The position numbers and the translations under genes are program-made. A stretch of 64,000 bases of DNA from contig NZ_CP065997.1 in the NCBI RefSeq assembly GCF_016127315.1, positions 1,178,001-1,242,000 of the forward strand, given 5' to 3'. The first letter of the stretch is position 1, and every line of letters begins with the position of its first letter. The stretch comes from Achromobacter deleyi. Lineage in GTDB: Bacteria > Pseudomonadota > Gammaproteobacteria > Burkholderiales > Burkholderiaceae_B. Below, one piece after another: positions 1-9,743 of the stretch. The notes beneath the pieces are model-generated. The model was not told the origin of the DNA and made no database searches. It saw only the letters and a list, made by a program, of their open reading frames with translations.

Positions 1-647
1 TCCAGGCCATGGTGCTTGAGCTCGCGCGAACTGTGCGCGATGCGCACCAGCCGGCGCGCCAGGTCGGCGTCGATGCCGGCCTCGTGCGCCACGATCGCGG
101 CTTCATGCCCGGCGTCGGGATAGTCGAAATCCAGCGCGACGAAACGCTGGCGCGTGGACGGCTTGAGGTCCTTGGCGCTGCTCTGGTAGCCGGGGTTGTA
201 CGACACCACCAGCTGGAAATCGGGATGCGCATGGACCACCTCGCCCTTCTTGTCCAGCGGCAGGATGCGGCGCGCGTCGGTCAGCGGATGGATCACCACC
301 GTGGTGTCCTGGCGCGCCTCGACCACTTCGTCCAGGTAGCAGATGCCGCCGTGGCGCACCGCCAGCGTCAGCGGGCCGTCGTGCCAGGCGGTGCCATCGG
401 CATCCAGCAGGTAGCGGCCCACCAGGTCGGAAGCCGTCATGTCCTCGTTGCAGGCCAGCGTCACCAGCGGCCGGCCGAGCTTCCAGGCCATGTATTCCAC
501 GAAGCGCGTCTTGCCGCAGCCGGTGGGGCCCTTCAGGATCAGCGGCAGCCGGTGCGCATAGGCATGCGCGTACAGCTCGGCCTCGCGGCCGCTGGGACGG
601 TAATAGGGTTCTTGCGCAATCCGGTAGGAGTCGAGCGGAGCGGCCAC
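1..647 (-). CDS. CbbQ/NirQ/NorQ-type AAA+ ATPase (3' end beyond window)
   Basis: MoxR-branch AAA+ ATPase. About 215 residues are present and the C-terminus runs off the window edge. A Walker A motif GPTGCGKT lies at residues 40-47 and a Walker B-like ICYLDEV follows, then [17 protein letters not shown], as in CbbQ/NorQ proteins. The start is a GTG at 647; no in-frame ATG is visible between the amiE stop and this GTG. Relatives act as chaperones that activate or remodel metalloenzymes, usually with a VWA-domain partner (CbbO/NorD), which would be expected just outside the window. It is the last visible gene of the amidase operon, 61 nt after amiE. In Pseudomonas aeruginosa an ATPase gene, amiB, also follows amiE, so an AmiB-like role is plausible but inferred. 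Confidence 0.85.
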   Translation of the reverse strand, partial: MAAPLDSYRIAQEPYYRPSGREAELYAHAYAHRLPLILKGPTGCGKTRFVEYMAWKLGRPLVTLACNEDMTASDLVGRYLLDADGTAWHDGPLTLAVRHGGICYLDEVVEARQDTTVVIHPLTDARRILPLDKKGEVVHAHPDFQLVVSYNPGYQSSAKDLKPSTRQRFVALDFDYPDAGHEAAIVAHEAGIDADLARRLVRIAHSSRELKHHGL

Positions 648-666
648 GGCGTGGATCCTGTGCAGC

Positions 667-691
667 GGTCCGGCCGGCGCGCGGCCGGACC
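667..691 (-). other. intercistronic stem-loop between amiE and the AAA+ ATPase gene
   Basis: A perfect 9-bp inverted repeat (GGTCCGGCC / GGCCGGACC) with a 7-nt loop lies between the amiE stop and the GTG of the next gene. No T-tract follows, so it is not a classic intrinsic terminator. It could stabilise the upstream amiE mRNA or lower distal expression; that role is inference. Confidence 0.5.
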
Positions 692-708
692 TGGCGAACG
701 AAAGGGAA

Positions 709-1746
709 CTAGCGGTGTTGCGGCGCCTCGTTGGGGATGCCGTCGATCGGGCATTCCGGCGTGCCCACGGTCGAGCGCGTGAACGACTCGACCTGCTTGC
801 GCGTGCCTTCCGGATCGTTGATCCAGTTGGCGTAGAAGTTGTAGGGGCAGGCGGCGACGCCGGTGGCCTCCTCGCCGGAATTGATCTTGCCGGTGTAGCC
901 GCGATGCACCAGCTTGAAAAGGTGGTTCTGCGACTGCATGTTCTTGCGCGCGTCGCGGATCAGGCTGGTGGAAAGCTCGGCGTACTGGATGCCCATTTCC
1001 TCCTCGCCGCATTCGCCCAGCGTGCGGCCGTCGAAGCCGATGATGGCGGAGTGGCCGAAGTAGGAATAGACGCCGTCGAAGCCGGCCGCGTTGGCCACCG
1101 CCACGTAGACGTTGTTCATCCACGCCATGGCCTTGGACACCATCACCTGCTGGTCCTTGGCCGGGTACATGTAGCCCTGGCAGCGCACGATCAGCTCGGC
1201 GCCGCGCATGGCGCAGTCGCGCCAGATCTCGGGATAGTTGCCGTCATCGCAGATGATGAGGCTGATCTTCAGTCCCTTGGGGCCGTCCGACACGTAGGTG
1301 CAGTCGCCCGGATACCAGCCCTCGATCGGCACCCACGGCATGATCTTGCGGTACTTCTGCACGATCTCGCCCTGGTTGTTCATCAGGATCAGCGTGTTGT
1401 AGGGCGCCTTGTTGGGATGCTCCTCGTGGCGCTCGCCGGTCAGCGAGAACACGCCCCAGACGTTGGCGCGGCGGCAGGCCTCGGCGAACACGGCGGTCTC
1501 CTCGCCGGGAATGGCCGAGGCGGTGTCGTACATCTCCTTGGCGTCGTACATGATGCCGTGGGTCGAGTACTCGGGGAAGATGACCAGGTCCATGCCGGGC
1601 AGGCCGCGCTTCATGCCCACCACCATGTCGGCGATCTTGCGGGCGTTGTCCATCACCTCGGCCTTGGTGTGCAGGCGCGGCATCTTGTAGTTCACGACGG
1701 CCACGCCCACGCAATCGTTGCTGCTGGAGATATCTCCGTGTCTCAT
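709..1746 (-). CDS. amiE: aliphatic amidase
   Basis: Hydrolyses short-chain aliphatic amides to the carboxylic acid and ammonia in the cytoplasm. The protein has 345 residues against 346 for P. aeruginosa AmiE, and its N-terminus [11 protein letters not shown] matches that enzyme as I recall it. The nitrilase-superfamily catalytic triad is visible at the AmiE positions: Glu59 (VIFPEY), Lys134 (KYRKIMPW) and Cys166 (LIICDDGN). GAGGAG stands 7 nt before the ATG. It lies 25 nt after urtE in the same operon, so uptake and hydrolysis of amides are probably co-expressed. The related formamidase AmiF is less likely given the N-terminus. Confidence 0.95.
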   Translation of the reverse strand: MRHGDISSSNDCVGVAVVNYKMPRLHTKAEVMDNARKIADMVVGMKRGLPGMDLVIFPEYSTHGIMYDAKEMYDTASAIPGEETAVFAEACRRANVWGVFSLTGERHEEHPNKAPYNTLILMNNQGEIVQKYRKIMPWVPIEGWYPGDCTYVSDGPKGLKISLIICDDGNYPEIWRDCAMRGAELIVRCQGYMYPAKDQQVMVSKAMAWMNNVYVAVANAAGFDGVYSYFGHSAIIGFDGRTLGECGEEEMGIQYAELSTSLIRDARKNMQSQNHLFKLVHRGYTGKINSGEEATGVAACPYNFYANWINDPEGTRKQVESFTRSTVGTPECPIDGIPNEAPQHR

Positions 1747-1771
1747 GACAATGCTCCTCGTTGGTTGACGG

Positions 1772-2461
1772 TCATACCGTCAGGAAAGACCTGATCTTGT
1801 CCTGGTCCACGCCGGCCCGGCCGGCCTCGTGCACGATGCGGCCCCGGTCGATGACCAGGAAGCGGTCGGCCAGGTCCAGCGCGAAACCCAGCATCTGTTC
1901 GGAGACGACGATGGCGAAGCCGCGCTCTTGCCGCAGCGCGTTCAGCGCCCGCGCGATGTCCTTGATGATGGAAGGCTGGATGCCCTCGGTGGGTTCGTCC
2001 AGGATCAGCACCCGCGGATTGGAGATCAGCGCGCGGGCGATCGCCAGTTGCTGCTGTTGCCCGCCCGACAGGTTGCCGCCCTTGCGCCGGCTCATCTCCT
2101 GCAGCACCGGAAAGAAGCGGTACAGGTAGTCCGGCACCGCCTTCAGGCCGCTGCGCTCGGCGCCGGTCATGATGTTCTGCTCGACCGTCAGGAACGGGAA
2201 GATCATGCGGCCCTGCGGCACGAAGGCCAGCCCGTTGCGCACCCGCTGGTAGCTCTCCAGTCCGGCCAGCTCGGCGTCGTCGAGCCGGATGCTGCCCGAG
2301 CCGGAGCGCAGCATGCCGATGAGCGCCTTGAGCAAGGTGGTCTTGCCCATGCCGTTGCGGCCCATGATGGCCACCGATTCGCCCGGCGCCACCTCGAAGC
2401 TGACGTCGCGAATGACGTGCGATTCGCCGTAGCTCACATTCAACCTGTCGATGCGGAACAT
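1772..2461 (-). CDS. urtE: Urt-type ABC transporter ATP-binding protein UrtE
   Basis: One of two cytoplasmic ATPases of a branched-chain-amide/urea-type ABC importer (LivF-like), 229 residues. It has Walker A GRNGMGKT, signature LSGGQQQQ and Walker [16 protein letters not shown], the last typical of UrtE. The ATG at 2461 was chosen because GGGAGG lies 6 nt upstream; a TTG 18 nt further upstream is also in frame. It follows urtD within 14 nt. The substrate is more likely a short-chain amide than urea because amiE follows directly and no urease gene is visible; that is inference. Confidence 0.92.
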   Translation of the reverse strand: MFRIDRLNVSYGESHVIRDVSFEVAPGESVAIMGRNGMGKTTLLKALIGMLRSGSGSIRLDDAELAGLESYQRVRNGLAFVPQGRMIFPFLTVEQNIMTGAERSGLKAVPDYLYRFFPVLQEMSRRKGGNLSGGQQQQLAIARALISNPRVLILDEPTEGIQPSIIKDIARALNALRQERGFAIVVSEQMLGFALDLADRFLVIDRGRIVHEAGRAGVDQDKIRSFLTV

Positions 2462-2475
2462 TGGGGGCCTCCCTG

Positions 2476-3269
<794 letters not shown>

Positions 3270-3273
<4 letters not shown>

Positions 3274-4316
3274 CGCGCCCCTCCGGCGGCGCGGCGCGCC
3301 TGCAACTGGCTGACCACCCCGGCCAGGCCATTGGGCATCGCCACCACCACCACGATGAAGATGGCGCCCAGGAAGTACAGCCAGATCTCGGGGAACGTCT
3401 CGGACAGATAGGATTTGAGAAAGCCGATCAGCAGCGCGCCGACCACGGCGCCCGGGATCGACAGCCGGCCGCCGACCGCCGCATAGATCACCATCTCGAT
3501 CGACGCCACCACGCCGATGGCCCCCGGCGAGATCAGCCCCACCTGCAAGGTGAAGAACGCGCCGCCGATGGACGACAGCACCGCCGCCACGCAGAACACG
3601 CAGGCCTTCACGTGCGCCGTGTCGTAGCCCGAGAAGCGCACTCGGTCCTCGCGGTCGCGGATGGCGATGAGGATCTTGCCGAGCCGGCTGCGCACGATCG
3701 CCAGCGCCGCCAGCATGGCCAGCGTCAGGGCCGCCGCCTCGATCAGGTACAGCACCAGCTTGCCGTCGTCGCCGACGATGTCCCAGCCCAGCAGCGTGCG
3801 GAAATCGGTGATGCCGTTGGCGCCGCCGGTGTCGCCCTGCTGGCCGATGATCAGCACCGTCAGCGTCATAGCCAGCGCCAGCGTCACGATGGCGAAGTAC
3901 ACGCCGCTGACCCGCTTGCGGAAGATCGCCAGCGAGAACAGGTACGCCGCCAGCCCGGGCAAGGCCACGATCAGCAGCAGCGTCCAGCCCAGCGAATGGA
4001 ACGGCAGCCACCACACCGGCAGGCTGTCGACGCTGCTCCACACCATGAAATCGGGCAGGTCGGGCGCGGACGCTTCCAGCTTCAGGAACATGGCCATCAT
4101 GTAGCCGCCCAGGCCGAAGAAGATGCCCTGCCCCAGGCTCAGCACGCCGCTGTAGCCCCAGGTCAGCACGATGCCGATGGCGACGAAGGCGAACGCCATG
4201 TACTTGCCGACCAGGTTGAGCCGGAACGGATCCAGCGTCAGCGGCAACACGGCCAGGATCAGCAGCGCCACCAGCGCCAGCGCGATCTCTTCGGTCCTGC
4301 GGTGCAATGCCTTCAT
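3270..4316 (-). CDS. urtC: Urt-type ABC transporter permease UrtC
   Basis: Inner-membrane permease of the LivM family, 348 residues, with many hydrophobic segments. TWGYSGVLSLGQGIFFGLGGYMMAMF near residue 60 and GAVVGALLIGFLKSYLSETFPEIWLYFLG near the C-terminus are typical of UrtC. It pairs with UrtB to form the channel. Four bases separate its ATG from the urtB stop, and its own stop overlaps the urtD start. Confidence 0.92.
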
Positions 4317-4320
4317 CGCG

Positions 4321-5223
4321 TCATCCTCGCGTCTTGGTGGCGAACAGCCCGTTGGGGCGGAAGTACAGCACCACGATCACCAGCACCAGGATGGTGACCT
4401 TGGCCATCGAGCCGCTCATCAGGTATTCCAGCGTGGTCTGCGACTGCGCGATCGCCAGCCCCGAGAACGCCGTGCCCAGCAGGCTCTGCACGCCGCCGAA
4501 CACCACCACGATGAAGGAATCGACGATGTACAGCTGACCCGTGCCGGGGTTGGTCGAGCCGATCATGGTGAAGACGCAGCCCGCGATGCCGGCCAGGCCC
4601 GAGCCCAGCGCGAACGTCAGCGCGTCGACCCGCCGCGTGTTGATGCCGACGGCCCCCGCCATGGCGCGGTTCTGCGTCACCGCGCGCACCCGCAGGCCCC
4701 AGGCGCTGCGGTACAGCAGCAGGTAGACGCCGATCGCCACCAGCAGCGTCAGGCCCAGGATGAAGATGCGGTTCAGCGGAAACTGCAGGTCGGGCGTGGG
4801 TTCCCACGCCCCGCTCAGCCACGACGCCAGCGGCACGCTGACCTCCTGCGCGCCGAAGATCGAGCGGTAGGCCTGCTGCAGGATCAGGCTCAGGCCCCAG
4901 GTCGCCAGCAGCGTGTCCAGCGGCCGGTTGTAGAACCAGCGGATGAAGCCGCGCTCCAGCAGGTAGCCGAATGCCGAGGTCACCAGGAACGCCAGCGGAA
5001 TCGCCACGAACAGATAGATGTCCATCCACCCCGGCGCCCAGTGCTGGAACGCCACCGACACCAGGTAGGTGGTGTAGGCGCCCATGGCCATCAGCTCGCC
5101 GTGCGCCATGTTGATGACGCCCATCAGGCCGAACACCACGGCCAGGCCGATCGCCATCAGCAGCAGAATGCTGAACAGGCTGATCCCGTTGAAAAGCTGC
5201 ATTGCGGCGATGTCGATGTTCAT
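4321..5223 (-). CDS. urtB: Urt-type ABC transporter permease UrtB
   Basis: Inner-membrane permease of the LivH family, 300 residues. GLMGVINMAHGELMAMGAYT near residue 35 is the family hallmark, and the C-terminus carries VVVFGGVQSLLGTAFSGL. This is the short form without the extra N-terminal periplasmic domain seen in some proteobacterial UrtB proteins. It lies 64 nt downstream of the binding-protein gene and is tightly linked to urtC. Confidence 0.92.
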   Translation of the reverse strand: MNIDIAAMQLFNGISLFSILLLMAIGLAVVFGLMGVINMAHGELMAMGAYTTYLVSVAFQHWAPGWMDIYLFVAIPLAFLVTSAFGYLLERGFIRWFYNRPLDTLLATWGLSLILQQAYRSIFGAQEVSVPLASWLSGAWEPTPDLQFPLNRIFILGLTLLVAIGVYLLLYRSAWGLRVRAVTQNRAMAGAVGINTRRVDALTFALGSGLAGIAGCVFTMIGSTNPGTGQLYIVDSFIVVVFGGVQSLLGTAFSGLAIAQSQTTLEYLMSGSMAKVTILVLVIVVLYFRPNGLFATKTRG

Positions 5224-5287
5224 GATCGCGTTCCATGTCGCGTTGCCACCGCCGGCGGCGCGGCCGCCGGCGTCCTGCGGGCCCGGC

Positions 5288-6484
5288 CTACAGCTTCGGG
5301 AAGGGATTGGGTTCGATCAGGTCGGCCGATTCCCACACCACGTCGAACTGGCCGTCGGGCCGCGCGCGGCCCACCCGCACCTTCTTCCAGACGTGGTGGT
5401 TCTTCTCGTGCACCCGCACCGTGCCCTCGGGCGCCTCCAGCGTCAGGCCGGCCGAGGCCGCGATGACCTTGTCGGGATCGAACGAACCGGCCTTCTCCAC
5501 GCCCAGCTTCCACAGGTAGACGCTGTTGTAGGCCACCTCCATCGGATCGCCGATGACGCGGTCCTGCCCGTACCTGGCCTTGAAGTCCTTGACGAATTTC
5601 TCGTTGGCCGGATTCTTCAGGCTCTGGAAATAGCCCATGCAGGCGTAGTAGCCGGCCGCGTTGTCCTTGCCGATGCCCTCGATCTCGTTCTCGGACACCA
5701 CGGTGGACAGCAGCACCACGCGAGTGCCGTCCAGTCCCGCCGCGCGCAGCTGCTTGTAGAAGGCCACGTTGGAGCCGCCCACCACCGTGCTGTAGATGCA
5801 CTCCGGCTTGGCGGCCTTGATCTTGTTGATGATGGACGAGAACTCGGTGTGCCCGAGCGGCGCGTATTCCTCGCCCACCACCTTGGCGCCCATGTGCGCG
5901 ATGGCCGGCTTGGCGATCTTGTTGCAGGTGCGCGGATAGATGTAGTCCGAGCCCACCAGGAAGAAGGTCTTGCCCTTCTCGCGCGCCATCCACTCGACCG
6001 CCGCGATCACCGACTGCGTGGCCTCCTGCGACGGGTAGAACACGCGCGCATCCTGCTCCTGCCCTTCGTAGTAGGTCGGGTAGTACAACAGGCCCTTGCT
6101 GCGCGCCAGCACCGGCAGCAGCGCCTTGCGCGAGGCCGAGGTGTAGCAGCCGACGATGGCCGCCACCTTGTCGCGGTCCAGCAGCTTGCGCGCCTTCTCG
6201 GCGAACACGGCGTTCTCGCTGGCGCCGTCCTCGACCACCGGCTCGATCTTGCGGCCCATCACGCCGCCCGCGGCGTTGATCTCCTCGATCGCCAGTTTCT
6301 CGGCGTCCACCAGCGACGCCTCGGCGATGGCGATGGTGCCCGACAGCGAATGCAGCAGGCCAAGTTTCACGGTGGCGTCCTGCGCGAACGCGGCGCGGGG
6401 CAATGCGGCCATCCCCGACGTGGCGCCCAGCAGGACCATGGAACCACTGTGCTGCAAAAAGCGGCGGCGGTTGTATGCGCTCAT
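5288..6484 (-). CDS. urtA: Urt/AmiC-type amide-binding periplasmic protein UrtA
   Basis: Periplasmic solute-binding protein of the importer, 398 residues. The N-terminus RRRFLQHSG followed by a hydrophobic stretch and AFAQ looks like a Tat signal. The mature part has VEDGASENAVF, IVGCYTSASRKA, YYEGQEQ and VGSDYIYPR, shared by UrtA and the amide sensor AmiC. The ATG at 6484 was chosen because AGGAG sits 7 nt upstream and the signal starts there; a longer frame exists but adds a region with no signal. First gene of the operon, so its promoter should lie upstream of 6484. Whether it binds urea, formamide or acetamide cannot be read from sequence. Confidence 0.9.
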   Translation of the reverse strand: MSAYNRRRFLQHSGSMVLLGATSGMAALPRAAFAQDATVKLGLLHSLSGTIAIAEASLVDAEKLAIEEINAAGGVMGRKIEPVVEDGASENAVFAEKARKLLDRDKVAAIVGCYTSASRKALLPVLARSKGLLYYPTYYEGQEQDARVFYPSQEATQSVIAAVEWMAREKGKTFFLVGSDYIYPRTCNKIAKPAIAHMGAKVVGEEYAPLGHTEFSSIINKIKAAKPECIYSTVVGGSNVAFYKQLRAAGLDGTRVVLLSTVVSENEIEGIGKDNAAGYYACMGYFQSLKNPANEKFVKDFKARYGQDRVIGDPMEVAYNSVYLWKLGVEKAGSFDPDKVIAASAGLTLEAPEGTVRVHEKNHHVWKKVRVGRARPDGQFDVVWESADLIEPNPFPKL

Positions 6485-6842
6485 CGATACGCTCCTGTGC
6501 GTTTCCGAAGGCAAGCCTGCGGCCTGGCCGCCCGGGATTGGGCGGTCACCAGAGGCAGCCACATCACGACGACAACCGTCCGACCGTCATGCACCTTGCT
6601 TCGGGCAAAGCTCCGCCCACGGCGCGTCGTTGCGCCATTCGAAAGAAGACGATGTGCAAACGGAAAACGAAAAGGCCCGAGCCGGAAACTCCGGCTCGGG
6701 CCTTTTTGCCCCACGCCTGACTGGCAACACTGGCAGTCGGCGAAAATTGGAAGACGATCTTGCGTCTGGAAGGCATTCTGAAGAAGCGCACGGCCTCATG
6801 CCATGCGTATTTTCCCTTACCGGACGCGGCCTCGCCGCCGGA
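6485..6842 (-). promoter_or_regulatory. gene-free upstream region of the amidase operon
   Basis: About 360 nt without a convincing gene. The right third carries the terminator at 6671-6706. The left part (6485-6665) must hold the urtA promoter on the minus strand, because urtA is the first gene of the operon. I could not identify a confident -35/-10 pair or a -24/-12 element. Confidence 0.4.
6671..6706 (-). terminator. intrinsic terminator downstream of the TonB-receptor transcript
   Basis: A 15-bp or longer perfect stem (AAGGCCCGAGCCGGA / TCCGGCTCGGGCCTT) with a 3-nt loop is flanked by A and T runs, so it could work in both directions. It probably ends the minus-strand transcript carrying the secreted protein and the siderophore receptor. 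Confidence 0.85.
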
Positions 6843-7388
6843 CTAGGGCATACGGCGGATCACGCTATTGGCGTACATCGGCCCCTGCACGTGGTGGCCG
6901 GTGACGACGTTGGTCTGGTAGCGCTGCACCACGCCTTCGAGCGATTGCGGATCGAGCAGCGCGCGCATCGTCGCGAAGCCGGCCGAGTCCACCCGCGCGG
7001 GCGCCTTGCCCTTGGGATAGAGACGGCGCTTGCCCTCGTCCATCGGCGCCTGCAGCACGCCGCCGCTGGCGATCAAGTCCAGCACCAGCTTGCCATCGCG
7101 CAAGCGCGCCGAACCGTGGGCGCCGAGTTCGGCATCGTCCAGCAGCAGGCTGCCGGTCAGGACGTAATCGCCCGACGGCAGCGGCTGCACGTACAGCCGC
7201 AAGGCGTAGGGCGGCTCGCCGTTGCGATCGTCGATGTGCCAGCGGTACTCGCCGGCGGCCCAGGCGGACGCGGCGGGCGCCAACGCCGGAGTGGCGGGCG
7301 CCGGCGCGGCGGACTGCGCCATGGCGCCCGCGCACAGCGCCAGCCCCAGGACGGCGGCGCGCAATGGCTGCGACAGGAAAGCGTGCAT
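6843..7388 (-). CDS. small secreted protein of unknown function
   Basis: 181 residues. The N-terminus has a clear Sec signal (LRAAVLGLALCAGAMAQS, cleavage near AMA-QS), then a low-complexity Ala/Pro stretch. The rest is a compact domain rich in LRLYVQPLPSGDYVL-type beta segments that I do not recognise. It lies 59 nt after the TonB-dependent receptor on the same strand and before a strong terminator, so the two are probably co-transcribed. A role in iron or siderophore handling in the periplasm is only suggested by that position. Confidence 0.75.
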   Translation of the reverse strand: MHAFLSQPLRAAVLGLALCAGAMAQSAAPAPATPALAPAASAWAAGEYRWHIDDRNGEPPYALRLYVQPLPSGDYVLTGSLLLDDAELGAHGSARLRDGKLVLDLIASGGVLQAPMDEGKRRLYPKGKAPARVDSAGFATMRALLDPQSLEGVVQRYQTNVVTGHHVQGPMYANSVIRRMP

Positions 7389-7447
7389 GGTGTTCTCCTT
7401 GTGATGCGTGCCCTGAAGGCACTTGGTTGATGCGTTCCAGGCCGGCG

Positions 7448-9655
7448 TCAGTACTTGACGCGCATGCTCAGCATGACGCTGCGCGGCTCGCCATAGGCGT
7501 TGCCCATGTCGGCGTTGCCCAGGCGCTGGTAATAGACCTTGTCGAACAGGTTGTTGACGTTCAGCCCCAGCGAGACGTGCTCGTTGACGCGGTAGCCGAC
7601 GCGCGCGTTCCAGATCGCGTAGCCGCCTTGCGACACGCGCACGGAACTGCCGCTGACCGGCCCCTGCGCCGCGCTTTCGGTGTAGATGCCGCTCTTGACG
7701 TTGACGCCGCCGCCCACGCTCCAGCGGTTCCATTGGCCCGGCAGCTGATAGGTGGTCCACAGCTGGAAGATGTGCCGGGGCGTGAAGGTGCGGAAGACCG
7801 CGCCGCCGTTGGCGTTGTCCTTCAGGTAGCGCGTGGTGTTGAAGGTGTAGCCCCCCGCCACTTCCCAGCCCGGCGCGAGCCGCCCCGACACCTCGGTCTC
7901 GAAGCCCTGGCTGCGCACCTGGCCGCTGGCCTCGTAGCAGCAATCGCCGACCTCGGGGTAGTTCGGGTCGCGCTGCGCGCGGTTGCGTTCGGTGATGCGG
8001 AACAGCGCGAACGAGGCGTTCAGCTTGCCGTCCAGCCATTCGCTTTTCAGGCCCGCCTCGTAGTTGGAACCGACCACCGGCGGCAGCGATCCGCCGCTGG
8101 CCGAACGCAGGTCGCTCTGCACGCGGAAGATGTCGGCGTAGCTGGCGTAGGCGGTCCAGTGGCTGTCGATGTCGTAGACCAGACCGGCATACGGCGTCAT
8201 GCGGCCATGCTCGCTGATGGCCGGGTCGCCGCGGCCGCTGATCAGGTTGGTGCTCTGCGTGCGCCACCAGCTCATGCGCGAGCCCAGCACCAGCGTCAGC
8301 GGGTCGGCGACCTTCAGGCGCGCCATCGCGTAGATGCCCGACTGGCGCGTCTTGACGTCGCTCTTGCTGCCCCATTGCGGATCGGCCGGCTCCGGATAGT
8401 CGTGCACGTCGTAATGGAAGACGTCCACCGGCCGCGCCGCGAAGCCCGGCAGCGAATAGGCGTTGTAGGCGCGCGCGCTGCGGTCGTACCAGTTGCCGCC
8501 GAACACCAGTTCGTGGCGGCGTCCCAGCGCCTCGAACGCGCCGGTCACCATCAGGTCCACGCCCAGCTGTTCATTGCGGTACTGGTTGCCGCCGCCGTAC
8601 AGGCGCGGCCCCAGGCCGGTCTGGCGATCGACGGCGCCGCGCACGTAGGCGTACTTGAGCTTGCTGGTCTCCTCGGCCTGGTTGACGTTGAGCTTGACGG
8701 TCCAGTCCGACGAGAACTGGTGCGCCAGCTCGGCGAACACCTGCGTGTTCTCGAAGTCCCAGCGGTTCCAGTCGGCGCCCAGATACGTGCCGCGCGTCAG
8801 CCCGAGATCGCCGCCGTCCTTGTAGCGCGGCAGCTGCATCATGTAGGGCAGCCAGTCGCGCTTCTGGTAGCTGCCGCCCACGGTCAGCAGCGTGCGCTCG
8901 CCCAGGTCGGCCTCGACGATGCCGTAGTAGGCCTGCTTCCGCGAATTGGCCACGTCGTAGAAATACTTGCGGTCTTCCTGCGCGGTGGCGATGCGGCCGC
9001 GCACCGAGCCCGACGCGTTCAGCGGCGTCGACAGGTCGAGTTCGCCGCGATAGTTGTCCCACGATCCGGCGCTGGCCGAGCCGCTGAATTGCAGCTCGCG
9101 CGCGGGACGCTTGCGCACCAGGTTGATGACGCCGCCCGGCTGGCCCGCGCCGTTGAACAGGCCCGCCGCGCCGCGCAGCAGCTCGACGTGGTCGAACATG
9201 AACAGGTCGGGCTGCGCCCACGACGCGCCGCCGGTCTGCATCGGCACGCCGTCGTATTGGAAATACTCGATCTGGAAGCCGCGCGAATAGAACTGCGGGA
9301 CCGCGGCGGTGCCCATCAGGTCGATGGTGATGCCCGGCGTCTGCGCCATGGCGTCCTCCAGCGACGCCAGGTTCTGGTCCTCGATGCGCTGGCGCGTGAT
9401 GACGGAGACCGACTGCGGGATCTCGCGCAGCGACAGCGGCAGCTTGCCGCCGATGGTGACGCTGGGCGCGGTGTAGGACGCGCTGCCTTCGGTGACGCCG
9501 ACCTGCTCGCCCCGCACCGTCACCGGCGCCAGCGTGGCCGTCCCGGCCGGCCCAGCCGTTTGCGCACCGGCGTGCGCGCCCGCCGCCAGGCCCATCATCA
9601 TGGCGCCGCGCCGCAGCCATGCGGCGCGCGTTCCACCTGTCTCGATACCCACCAT
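7448..9655 (-). CDS. TonB-dependent siderophore receptor (FpvA/FoxA class)
   Basis: Outer-membrane ferric-siderophore receptor, 735 residues from the ATG at 9655. A signal region (MMMGLAAGAHAGAQ) is followed by the plug domain (LREIPQSVSVITRQRIEDQN, YSRGFQIEYFQYDG, ELLRGAAGLFNGAGQPGG) and a beta-barrel ending in RVKY with the usual terminal aromatic residue. A Cys-Cys pair (GDCCYEA) is common in ferrioxamine/pyoverdine-type receptors. There is no room for an N-terminal STN signalling domain, so it should not be a surface transducer. In-frame TTG codons upstream are possible starts. A Fur-box-like site overlaps the upstream region. The ligand cannot be deduced. Confidence 0.93.
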   Translation of the reverse strand: MVGIETGGTRAAWLRRGAMMMGLAAGAHAGAQTAGPAGTATLAPVTVRGEQVGVTEGSASYTAPSVTIGGKLPLSLREIPQSVSVITRQRIEDQNLASLEDAMAQTPGITIDLMGTAAVPQFYSRGFQIEYFQYDGVPMQTGGASWAQPDLFMFDHVELLRGAAGLFNGAGQPGGVINLVRKRPARELQFSGSASAGSWDNYRGELDLSTPLNASGSVRGRIATAQEDRKYFYDVANSRKQAYYGIVEADLGERTLLTVGGSYQKRDWLPYMMQLPRYKDGGDLGLTRGTYLGADWNRWDFENTQVFAELAHQFSSDWTVKLNVNQAEETSKLKYAYVRGAVDRQTGLGPRLYGGGNQYRNEQLGVDLMVTGAFEALGRRHELVFGGNWYDRSARAYNAYSLPGFAARPVDVFHYDVHDYPEPADPQWGSKSDVKTRQSGIYAMARLKVADPLTLVLGSRMSWWRTQSTNLISGRGDPAISEHGRMTPYAGLVYDIDSHWTAYASYADIFRVQSDLRSASGGSLPPVVGSNYEAGLKSEWLDGKLNASFALFRITERNRAQRDPNYPEVGDCCYEASGQVRSQGFETEVSGRLAPGWEVAGGYTFNTTRYLKDNANGGAVFRTFTPRHIFQLWTTYQLPGQWNRWSVGGGVNVKSGIYTESAAQGPVSGSSVRVSQGGYAIWNARVGYRVNEHVSLGLNVNNLFDKVYYQRLGNADMGNAYGEPRSVMLSMRVKY

Positions 9656-9681
9656 TGCCTCCGCTTCCAGCCCGTTCAACA

Positions 9682-9700
9682 AGATTGATAATCATCTTCA
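9682..9700 (-). promoter_or_regulatory. putative Fur box upstream of the siderophore receptor
   Basis: The sequence AGATTGATAATCATCTTC has an almost perfect TTGATAATCA core, close to the Fur consensus GATAATGATAATCATTATC. It lies about 27-45 nt upstream of the receptor ATG, where Fur would block transcription when iron is plentiful. It also contrasts with the GC-rich surroundings. Confidence 0.65.
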
Positions 9701-9743
9701 ACGGCGCCGCGGCGGGCAATGCAAAAGGCTTTCGAATTCCGGA

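Noticed and set aside
5288..6484. UrtA-like protein as the cytoplasmic amide sensor AmiC
   Set aside because: It has an export signal and is followed by permease and ATPase genes, so it is a transporter binding protein.
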